A DNA stretch of 64,000 bases from Helicoverpa zea (lineage: Eukaryota > Arthropoda > Insecta > Lepidoptera > Noctuidae), in contig NC_061458.1 of NCBI RefSeq assembly GCF_022581195.2, positions 6,820,001-6,884,000 on the forward strand. Reading direction: 5' to 3'. Positions 26,742-36,751 of this stretch are shown piece after piece. The notes beneath the pieces are model-generated. The model saw nothing but the letters and a program-made list of their open reading frames with translations. It was not told the DNA's origin and did not search any database. The translations under genes were made by a program, and so were the position numbers. The stretch's first letter is position 1. Every line of letters starts with the position of its first letter.

Positions 26742-27409
26742 ATTATTATTATTCTTTATTGCACACTTAACATAAATATTTACAAAGAATCAAGCAGCCC
26801 CGGATCTAGGGGGGGGCAAGCCGGGGCCTGTGCCCCGGGCGGCAAATTCAGGGGGCGGCAAAATCAGGCGGCTGCCAAATTCACACTTCACAGACCAATG
26901 GATAACGTGTTCTAGGTTCAGATGAGTAGATTGATGGATAACTCATCATTTATTTAACTTTGACCACGGAATAAATAATAGCATAAGTACAGCAATTTCA
27001 TGGCCATATCAACTTGAGCGATACCCTGCACCACTGCACGAACATTTATTATTCACGAGGCGAAGTTTTAGCAAACTAAAACTGATTAAAAATTATTTGC
27101 GATCATCTATGAGCCAGGAACGCTTATCGCATATATTTATTTTTATTTTAAATCCTACATCACAGATTACTGTAATGGTTAGGTACCTACAGCGCCATCT
27201 TAACCTATGGTGCAGGGTGTGCGCATGACCCGGGCGCCTTGCTCGGTCTCAGGGGCGCCACAGGACGCCCCACCACCAGGAAATTTCGATGAAATTACAT
27301 TTCGATACTGACAAGCAAAGTTTCTAAAAAAGTCGCCTTCGCTTTGTTTGATTGATCATTTTGATTATTTTTTACTTTTAACATCCTCCAACTAAGTGAA
27401 AAAATTCTT

Positions 27410-28854
27410 GCTCGCTACGCTCGCGGCTAAATGACAACGCGGCTGTTTTTCTGATTGTTTATTATTTTTATTGACTCGGTCGTCGGTCATTGATTCAGTC
27501 TCTAATCACGTTTTCTTTTTATTTGTACATAATTCCCAGTTTAATTTGTGAGTCTTCAAACAAATAATTTAAAAAAATTCGCGCTCGCTACGCTCGCGGC
27601 TACTTGTTGCTTTACAATGTCCTTTATCAGGTACTTTTGTGTCGCGGGCTCAAAAAATTTCGCTTCGCTCGCGCAATATTATACATGCATTGCCCCAATG
27701 ACTTCATAAGTCAAGTCCACACTGCCTTAACTTTTTTAAGTCAAATGCAGTAGCGGCGTAAGCGGGGGGGCGGAGGGGGCGGTCCGCCCCGGGTACCACA
27801 TCTCGGGGGGTGCCATCTTGGTCGACACATATCTGCATGACCAGGATGGCGCGGGCAGAAGGGACAAGTCACATTCTTATCTGCGAAGCCTAGGTTCACT
27901 ACCATTTACTGTTTCATTTTATTTATATTCAAATTTTAAACAAAACTACGACAGAGCATGCGCGAGACATCGAGGCGGTCACCCCTCTCAGTCTGACTGT
28001 CACCCCTCTCTTATATGTTTGCTTTATCTGATTACTTAAATTAATTCCTCAAAGTTAGAAAAAAAAAATCCGCTCGCTTCGCTCGCGGTTCCTTCTTAAT
28101 TTCTATTTTGTTCTGCCCTTGCTTTTTGAGTACTCAATCTAATAAAAATTTAAAGCACCGAAGTAGCAAAAACAACTGACGCTCGCTTCAGTCACGGTTT
28201 CTTTTTATTTGTGCTTAATTCAGAGTTAAATTACAGTCCTCAAAAGTAACAATTAAAAAAATTCACTTTACAGTGGTTATTTTTAAGTTGTTTAGGCGCT
28301 ATTTGTAAGCGGAGGTGGAGGACTTTGGTATCCCACATCCAAACAATTTTGCGCAGCTGCCTCACTTTCCGGTGTTTTTTTTTTCAAACTTGTTTGAGTA
28401 CTTTTGTGTTCCAAAACTCAAAAATTTCGCGCTCGCTACGCTCGCGGCTTCTTCACTGTACAGTGCTTTTTTTCAAACTTCTTTGGGTACTTTTGTGTAA
28501 ACAAACTCAACAATTTCGCACTCGCTATGTTCGCGGATTCATTTACCGTTTTTTTTTTAAATTGGGATCTTTTGTGTCCTACATCTCGAACATTTCTGGG
28601 GCTCACTGTAGGTTTTTTTTTACTACGTGATTAATTCTGTCGTTTTTTTTGGGGAGGTGGGGGATGCTCGATAAGTAGTCCGCCCCGGGTGCCACCCGAT
28701 GCTACGCCGCTACTGGTCAAATGTAGTAAAAAATATATATTTATGGAGTCCTCAAAAACAAAAAAGTTTGCTTGCTGCTTGTTACAGCGCTTTTTTAAAC
28801 TAATTAACTTTTTGTGTCCCAAATTAAAAAATTTGCGCGCTCGCTTCGCTCGCG
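27410..28854. repeat. Dispersed CGCTCGCTACGCTCGCGG motif repeats inside both hAT elements
   Basis: An about 20-bp CpG-dense motif (GCGCTCGCTACGCTCGCGGC and variants) occurs at about 27410, 27581, 27661, 28071, 28180, 28428, 28517 and 28835. It usually follows AAAAAAATT and precedes a TTC/TTT-rich segment. Longer units also repeat: TCTTTTTATTTGT, then TAATTC, then AAAAAAATTC at about 27513-27580 and about 28199-28265, and CAAACTT with GTACTTTTGTGT at about 28386 and 28475. This shows diverged tandem units of roughly 85-90 bp. Confidence 0.75.
27748..28715 (+). mobile_element. hAT-type non-autonomous DNA transposon (inner, nested)
   Basis: Terminal inverted repeats are CAGTAGCGGCGTA on both ends, with identical 8-bp target duplications GTCAAATG (27740-27747 and 28716-28723). 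The length is 968 bp. Inner subterminal sequence is again extremely GC-rich (GGTCCGCCCCGGGTACC on the left, CCGCCCCGGGTGCC on the right). It has no transposase frame. The open frames at 27818-28039 and 28315-28634 overlap in several frames and follow repeat structure, so I do not call them genes. It inserted into the outer hAT, and its internal sequence is related to that element, so the two are close relatives. Confidence 0.88.
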
Positions 28855-29307
28855 CTGCTTTTTACAATTACATCGTTCTGTCTCGACTTTCATAACTTAG
28901 ACCGCCAACAGTTTGAGCCTACAATGAATTGGACAAATTTTTTGAAGTCCTTTACCTACCAAATAGTGCACTTCATTCGAACGTTCTTATTTATATTCCT
29001 TGTAACTACTCTAAGTACTTCAATACATAGATGGCGCTTGGGTGATGATTGCAACCAGGCGCTACATGAGCTAGAGACGGCCCTGCCTGCCTACATATTG
29101 ATAGCTAAAATTATATGGATGATAAAGGTGAAAATAAACATAAGTAGGTAGGCGGGGCGGCATTTTGCAGATTTTGCCCCGCCTAAAAAAAATTGAAGAT
29201 CCGGGGCTGGAATCAAGACAGTTTATGTACAACGGCGAGCTTAACCCAGAATTGGGTTCTCTTACAGCCAACCTTAAAGCCATAGAGAGATTCGATATAG
29301 CAGGTAG

Positions 29308-30469
29308 ATCAAAAAAGTGCACAACAAAAATATGAATACCTAAACAAAAATAACAATACACTAAATATATATACTATTCTGAATTCGATCCAATTTGAGG
29401 ACCAGAGGAAGTCCCGAGTAGAAGCAAGTCTATTACAAAATTATCAAACAAACGCCTATCGGTAGTACTTGAATGAAGTACATACAATTCCACAAAAGTA
29501 TCAGTTTCCTTGTAAAATGGTTGTACCTAATTATATGCATATAAGTCAGTACCGAGTAGGCGACAGTGAGTTTTCGCCTTGGCACAGTTAGCCTAGCTAT
29601 TTCACAGCTGTGCCTTCCCGCTCTATGTAGCACTTATAATGATGGATTTAGAATTGCTAATAAGCAAGAACTGATGGTTAGACTGAGTTATTTTAATATT
29701 CAGTCATCAAACTTGGTATTTTAACGGCTGAACGTAACTTCCTCACAGATATACAAAAGTCTCGTATCATAAAACCAAACAGCAAGTTTGAAATGTATTT
29801 ATTAAGTAAACGCCCACGAATATGAACTAGTTTCGTATTTCCATTTGCATGAGATGACAATCTGTTATATTCAAATTAATGATTTATTGATCAACACGGA
29901 AAACTATTATTTATATAGAATGTATATTTAGATTATGCACAAATATATTTTTGGCAATCAGGAAGTTAACCAAATAGATTGTTCGTTGTTCGTTTGTTAT
30001 TGTCAACTGTATCTGGTTTTAGTTTAAGGTATATTTAGAAACTTTAGACAGTTCAAGAACAGACTTAAAATATTTATAAATGTCACCGACATTCATTAGG
30101 CGGGCTTAGAGGTTGAACAAGCTATATACTCAAGTTTTTACATCACAAAGGCTAGGCTATTTAGTCATGTGATTTGTTCGTGATCCATTTGACTTATGTA
30201 CTTGGGCATTGTCTTTCTCATTATTATAGACTGATTTATTTGTTGCCTTTATCATATTTCCAAAGGTTTATTTTTGTTATTATTGGTCTTTTATCTGTAG
30301 TGCTTCAAAGTGCAAGAACACACCTTTCAACGGTGAGTTAGCGAATTGGCTGTCGATCTAAGATATTTAAGAGCGAAAACACGAAAAATATATGCATATA
30401 CTAAATAAATATATTCAAGATTTCCAACTGCATTGTTTCCGCAAAAAAATACCAAAAAAACAGTTTGCA
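29308..30469. other. Intronic stretch without recognisable elements
   Basis: Nothing supportable beyond chance frames (29433-29633). Confidence 0.4.
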
Positions 30470-30640
30470 GAATACAGAAATTGGTTTGTGTGGGAGCACC
30501 TCGACGCGGCCTTTCAAAACAGCCGGCATGACTAACTCGCGTGATTGCAAAACCGTCTGGCCCCAATACTTGGCTGAACTTGACATCCATCAAGTAGGTT
30601 TAATTCGGCCCTTAACGCCGTATAAAAAGAGCATTCATAA
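30470..30640. other. GC-richer island with open frames on both strands and a TATA-like box
   Basis: On the + strand a frame reading GLCGSTSTRPFKTAGMTN, then SRDCKTVWPQYLAELDIHQ, runs between a possible acceptor (TTGCAG or AATACAG near 30472-30478) and a possible donor (CATCAA before GTAGGT at 30595). The minus strand is open too (MMDVKFSQVLGPDGFAIT). GTATAAAAAG lies just downstream at about 30619. The exon phase does not fit between the exons at 21254 and 45797, so it is not a constitutive exon of that transcript. It could be an exon of another transcript, a regulatory island or a transposon fragment. Confidence 0.25.
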
Positions 30641-31938
30641 TTAATAGACACAACGAACTTTGGATATTTCGACACGGATTAATTTATGTAGTGGCAATGT
30701 CCCCACGTTTTCATATTGAACCCTATCTGCAATGACTGTTCTCGTAACCCTGTAATCTACATTTGCAGACAAAAAAATGGATCACCAAAACATATGTCAT
30801 GTGGGCGTTTAGGAAAATACGTATGCTTCCGAATCATGAGACCAGTGACGCGAGACCTATATTTTGAAGTGGATATTGAGTAAATTAAGCTATTTAGCCT
30901 TAAAAACAGGGTTTATATAGGGGTCTTCATTATAATATCTCCATTAGTGGATTTAAAAACCCCCAATTAAAATGTTTGTCGCTCAAAAATAATACTCAAA
31001 ATTCTTCAGCTCAAGGTCGGTAAACTCATACTTGTGTGGGACGTTTTGGTCTTAAAAATTACAAAAAAAGAGCACGTGAGGAAATAAAACGTTAAGACAT
31101 TATGTCAGACATTGAACCACGTCACTAAGAGGAATCTGTTACATATATGTACAATACATTATTATGTACTGACGTCCCGTCTAATCTAGTTTGTAGTTTT
31201 GTCAACTTCCGTCCGATAGTGAGAAGATTGATATGCCATTACGCAGAAGTAAAAGTGGTTCACTATCTCATGGCATCGAACTGAAATGCAAACAAAATGA
31301 AGGATAATTTTCGTCACTACCATTTTCTAATAATTTTTATGACAGTTTTCTACAAAATTTGCTCATAGTTCAGTGAACACTAACGAAATGACATAGTCAC
31401 TAGAATTTAAAGGTAAAAAAAGTCCTCTGATTCACAGCATACAAAAAACAGTCCATAGAATTCCATTCCAGTCCATTGTTTTATAGGGTACCCTGAAAGT
31501 TTTCCTAACATCGACTGTTTAAAGAATGACTTAATATTTCTCAATTTGTGCCGAACACTTATCTTGATGGGTACAATCTAGTTTATCTTCTGATGAAGAG
31601 TGATGAGTTGAAATCATTCTGTATATAAAAATATGCTCTCATAAGACGAGGTTAGTACGTAATACACGAGACTATTACGTGGAACTGGTATAAATATTTT
31701 AGAGCATTGACCCAATAATGTCCCCCTCGAATTCAAATATCGATATGTCGAAAGAGAGAGTGCTAAAAAGAGGGAGATAAGTTACGTACGTACAAGTACT
31801 TGATACAACAAACAACAGTCAAAACGTAGTTGTATCAATCTACAAGTATATTTTAGGAAATATTATGTGTAATAAAGTGATGATAATTGGTCACGTCGAC
31901 TCTGCATGGTCTTTATGCATCATTCATTTTGCAACACT
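30641..31938. other. Intronic stretch without recognisable elements
   Basis: AT-rich sequence with no supportable gene, repeat or structured element. Confidence 0.4.
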
Positions 31939-31951
31939 ACCAAAGGATGAT

Positions 31952-32216
31952 CTTAGACACCATTGACTGTGTTTCGGATGGCACGTTAAACTGTAGGTCC
32001 CGGCTGTCATTGAACATCCTTGGTAGTCGTTACGGGTAGTCAGAAGCCAGTAAGTCTGACACCAGTCTAACCAAGGGGTATCAGGTTGCCCGGGTAGCTG
32101 GGTTGAGGAGGTCAGATAGGCAGTCGCTTCTTGTAAAGCACTGGTACTCAGCTGAATCCGGTTAGACTGGAAGCCGACCCCAACATGATTGGGAAAAGGC
32201 TCGGAGGATGATGATG
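31952..32216 (+). mobile_element. 5'-truncated non-LTR retrotransposon or derived SINE, with target duplication
   Basis: A 265-bp insert is flanked by 13-bp direct repeats ACCAAAGGATGAT (31939-31951 and 32217-32229). Its 3' end reads GGAAGCCGACCCCAACATGA, then TTGGGAAAAGGCTCGGAGGA, then a (TGA)n tail. I recognise this 3' end, with GTCAGAAGCCAGTAAGTCTG and CAGATAGGCAGTCGCTTCTT upstream, as one of the commonest moth and butterfly retroelement tails. The tail repeat plus a duplicated target is the product of target-primed reverse transcription. Open frames inside it (such as 31924-32247 on the minus strand) are antisense shadows. The exact target duplication suggests a not very old insertion. 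Confidence 0.85.
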
Positions 32217-32229
32217 ACCAAAGGATGAT

Positions 32230-35200
32230 GTTGATACTTATTTTCATTTCCTATTACCATAAAAACGAAAGGATTTTAAAAGACGTAAGAATAGACAGAA
32301 TTGTAGGAATAAGTCACGCGCTGATTGTAAAGAACAAAAAACTTTAATTGCAACGTGACATCGTTAAGAACAATTGTAATCATACGCCGTCTGCGCATGC
32401 ATTAAGAATTATATAAAATTAATGAAAGAAATAAAATCCAGCGATAAAAAAATACAGTTGTTTATGAGCTCAAAATTCCATGTAGGAAGGGAATTTGAAA
32501 CTTTAGAAATGCTTAAATGACGATCGACGTACAGAAATTAACCTCATATATATTGTAAGTGGCGATACAAGAACCAATGAACGTTATGTTACGATCACTC
32601 CCGGAGTTGTAAAGGATTGAATGTTTTTTATTAAGTTGAACTCCATAAAGGTTCATTCATACTGTGGTCACTGTTGACTGTGTGTAAGACTTAGCGTGCA
32701 AAATATAACAAACATCAGCAAATTGTAAGCAACATTCAGCAGATTGTAAGGAAGCTTAGTCCGACTACCTCATAAATGAACGTTTGTTAGGGTTACAAAC
32801 GGACCGAGAATACGTTTGATGGAAAAAAATGTGATATTTAATTTAAAATATAGTCAGTAACTACTATATTTTTAACACCAAAGAATCATGGTACTACCAT
32901 GACTCCTAGCCCCTGAATCACGCAAAGCCTGCAATGATTCACAGAAAAATACTGAAAGTTAACACAAGCATAATTTGATACGTTTTTTCTGAAAATCAGC
33001 GTATATTTTTAGTAGCACAACTCATTACCCCATGTGGTTAACTGGGTCGTCTCAGGTGAATCATTCTGTTTAACTGTGCTATCATGTTTACATTGACGGA
33101 TTACTTTAAAATTAATTTGCGTTACTTAGTAAAGAGGTGTGATCTACTAGATCTGAATCGCCATACAATACTGGCTGATTTATTATTTCACTTTTCATAT
33201 ATTTTTTTAAGGCATCAACTCGTGAGAACGTACTACATTTCAGATCTTATCTAAGTTGGATAAAATTTCTACTTTTTGAGGCCCGCTGTACGCAGCTCTC
33301 TAAAAGTGTTTAAGTATTCTTTTAACAGATGTTTCTTGAAAAAATTCAGTGACCTCATTTCTTGAGAACATCTTGCACATCACAGTTGCTTGCAGGCGGA
33401 AGCTATATACAATGAAACAAAGGAGATACTGAAATATGGACTTTACTGCGATCATGTTACAGATGACTTTTGATTATCAGTTATGACAAAGTACAGGAAA
33501 AGTTGTAAACTTTGATCACGACATAAAATCATGCCAATTCAATTAAAATAATATAACAGTAACTTTAAGTTCATTATTTTTAAACAAAACTTAATATTTT
33601 CAATGTAAAAAAATGTAAGGAAAATGAAATTGTGTAACAATTTCGTGACTATGTAATTCCTCCATTGCCTTGTGTTATTTGTTACGCAACGCTAATTGCT
33701 TAAGAGTGCCGCAACAATTGCGCAACTTAAATTGTACCTGAACAAAAAAACAGTTTAGAAAAAAGCTCTGATAGAAAGTAAATCACTTTACACATAAGAG
33801 AAAAGTGGATACAAAAACTGGTTCTGTAACTTAGAAATTTTATTTTGAGCACTTTTTTTTACTATCGACCAGCAGTAAGTTGTTACTAACTGGTTGGCTC
33901 ATGAACTTAAAGCATTGACACTTAATGAATATTGATCGAATGATATTGAAAGTACCGTCAAACTTTCCTTAGTTGATGCCTGGGTCAATATCCCATTATG
34001 ATTGATGGAGGCATCGACATGCGCTAGTGTTGCGCATAGAAACTAGTTATCGGAATAAAACGTATGTTTAGAACAAGGAAAGGAATGTTTAATAGACCTA
34101 GCCGTTATTCCATGTTTACTAACGGTCTGAGGGAACTATTCCGAATATACGGAATCACACAGTTTCGCTCGTGGATTATCATTACGAGCGCTCGTAACTT
34201 TTAACCCTCAAGGTGATTGATAAAAATCTTGGAAGAACTGGATAAATCTAATGTACTCTGTTCTTACAGATATGGGCAACTATGTTTATCTAATGTTACT
34301 GACTTTTCGATTTTCAGCCAGTCACGTATAAACTCTGTAGATAACTTATTATTTTATTTCTTTTGTAATTAACGAACACGCGCGAAGGTAATAATTATTT
34401 CTCAATATAAACAGCGATTGCATCTTGCATGTTTCACTTAATAATGTTGCAGATGAGTACCTATATACACGATTGCTCAATTAACTACACAACTACTGTA
34501 TTGATTCGACCGTTTCCTTCATTAGTTGCAAATGGTTGTAAAAATGTGTAGGTATGTATAGTACAACAATGTTATCATGTTAGCGGATTTATTGGTACAT
34601 TTAATACCTAGATGTATTTATAAAATATTCCCGGAAAAGTTTATTTTCCGCCCATGAATTTAGAAATAATTGTGGATGTATAGCTGAAAAATTAAATGTC
34701 AATGTTAACCAGACAATCTAAACAATATTTTTTTGGTTTCAAAAGCGTGATCACTGATCAATCTAGGTGTGCACGAAGTAAGCTCGTGTTCATACAATAT
34801 CAAACACCTCTCTAAATATCCCCTTGAACTTTCATTCACATTATGACTTGCAACTCACATTACTTAGTCAAAATGGTTATACTGTGTGCACCCACGTAGG
34901 TATAAAGAGAGGTAAAATCGAATGTGAATTTTGAATTTTACTTACCATTTTGTATCCGAAGTGATTTGTCTGGTTCAGTATTTTGTATATTGTTATATTT
35001 GAAATAGATACCCAAGGATGTCTCGAGGGGTCTTAAGGCTTTAGACGATACTTAGACTGATGATGGATTAAAGAAACCAAGTTAATGTTTTCCAGTTAAG
35101 AGTCATATTTACGCAATCTGGCTTATGTGGGTTCTGCATAACCTGAATAAGTAAGTGCCTTAACCTACTTCTGACTACTCACTTTCGCCTCATTTGATAC

Positions 35201-36712
35201 CCAGTACTTTCATTATTTAAAACTCTTTGACACCCAATACGTTTACCTTCACATGTGACAAATGAAATTCAACTTTATTCCGCACTCATAAAGACGGTTT
35301 TCGTCAGCATTACGACTATCTCAAGTGTATAATTTGCTTTCTCGTGAGTGTCAGAGGAAACGTAAACAATATGTAACTAGACAATAATTGCTGATTGAAT
35401 GTTACAGTGACATTCAACTTTTGACCTCGACCTTTAGTTAGTAACATATCTTTATTACATTCATCATCATACATACAAAAATTACTGAACTTCAATGGAT
35501 GTTGTCACGCAAACAAGACATTAGTTCTTATATCTATATTTTGTGTGTGACAAGTATGGACGTAAGTATTTTTATACTCGTTTCTCATAAATTATAAGGC
35601 GAGGTGAAAGCTTTGTTACGGTATGAAGTTTCGTTTTGGTTATGAGAATTTACGATAGTTTCTATCGCGGTCACCTTTGATGGGCACGTGATGTTATGTC
35701 ACACTGCGACTAATTAGCCGTAAAATGATTGATTGTAATTTCATTTGCGTTCACGCTACACTGCGTCTATTAAAAATCCGTATATTTCTTCAAATTTAGT
35801 ATTCAACCGCTAGTTCGTAAAACATTTTAGTTTCGAGAAAACATGTTAACACGTTGATTATTCACCTAGTTCCAAGACAACGTTATGCAATGATACCCAC
35901 TATGTAATAGATCAATCGGAATCGTTAGTAAACAGAACTGCCGGTCGTACGGGTGAATCAGAGCATAATGTTTATACATATTTTATTAGTCATTTATTAA
36001 CATGTGTAATTGGCAAAATTGTGCTTCGAGAGCCACTACTTTGTATTCAGCGTAATCCTTGTAGCACTTTGGTACCAGGAAAACATGACTTGGTGAGCGA
36101 TGAACACGAGAGTACGTACTCACTGTGTTTCAAGCAGTCAGACATCGGTCGCGTGACTGTATTATAGTCATATTCACGTGACTTATATTAGATTTGCGTA
36201 TATACTAGAACTATCAAAAATACTTATGTGAATTCATGGTCTTCTAATTTTATGACTAAAATCACATTTTATTGGAAATCATATGCCATTGAATTGTTTA
36301 CTACGGCATTATGATACCTCCACTTAATCAACGTACTATTTCATAATACAGCTATTTATTTATTTTCCTCGTAAATACCATAATATTGATTGGTAGATAA
36401 GTACAATGTATTCAATATACAATAATACATTTATCCTTGTACGCAGTAAATATCAATGTCAGCACTTTTGAAAAGAGCTCTCGATTTTCCGTTATCATTT
36501 TCTACTGCTAATCTTTTTCAATATGTTTCTGAAATAGATAGTAGTTCTTCGAAATGCAGTTATTTAAATTGCTATAGGCTACCTAGTAAATAATTTATTA
36601 ATATGTAAATGCAATTAGTAGTAGGAAAAATAGTGAGTACGAAGGATTTACCTGCAATGGAAGGTTTTATATAGGTATCATAGTTTTACGTCACAAAGGA
36701 GCAGTAACCTGG
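32230..36712. other. Intronic stretch without recognisable elements
   Basis: No open frame of interest, no satellite and no transposon termini that I can support. Confidence 0.4.
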
Positions 36713-36751
36713 GAAAATTCTCAAATAAAAAAGTTTTATTTGAGAATTTTC
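36713..36751. repeat. Perfect 18-bp inverted repeat with 3-base loop
   Basis: The left arm GAAAATTCTCAAATAAAA (36713-36730), loop AAG and right arm TTTTATTTGAGAATTTTC (36734-36751) pair without a mismatch. No transposon features are seen outside the arms. Confidence 0.9.

Larger units (their letters stand above)
26795..29209 (+). mobile_element. hAT-type non-autonomous DNA transposon (outer)
   Basis: The terminal inverted repeats are CAGCCCCGGATCT on the left and its exact complement on the right. The flanking 8-bp direct repeats GAATCAAG (26787-26794 and 29210-29217) are identical, which is diagnostic of the hAT superfamily. The copy is 2415 bp including the inner element, or about 1.45 kb without it. 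No open frame resembles a hAT transposase (no dimerisation domain or RWxDW-type motif seen), so it depends on another copy. Subterminal DNA is G-rich (GGGGGGGGCAAGCCGGGGCC). A GC-rich patch lies at about 27190-27290 (GCGCCATCTT, GACCCGGGCGCCTTG). It contains CGCTCGC-motif repeats like those of the inner element. Confidence 0.85.
26742..29307 (-). mobile_element. Non-LTR retrotransposon 3' end, split by a hAT insertion
   Basis: The two halves (26742-26794 and 29218-29307) rejoin across one copy of the 8-bp hAT target site. On the minus strand the rejoined piece runs from GGTTGGCTGTAAGAGAACCC through CCGTTGTACATAAACTGTC to TTTGTAAATATTTATG, GTGCAATAAAGAATA and an (ATA)n tail. An AATAAA signal followed by a simple-repeat tail is how LINE 3' ends look, and I recognise this 3' end as a common lepidopteran repeat. 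No coding sequence remains. It is the oldest layer of a three-level nest. Confidence 0.65.

Noticed and set aside
28315..28634. Several overlapping plus-strand frames of 61-101 codons
   Set aside because: They lie in the repeat-rich interior of the inner hAT element and in more than one frame at once. The content is Phe/Leu/Ser from T-rich repeats, not a transposase.
31924..32247. 107-codon minus-strand frame
   Set aside because: It is antisense to a recognisable retroelement 3' tail.
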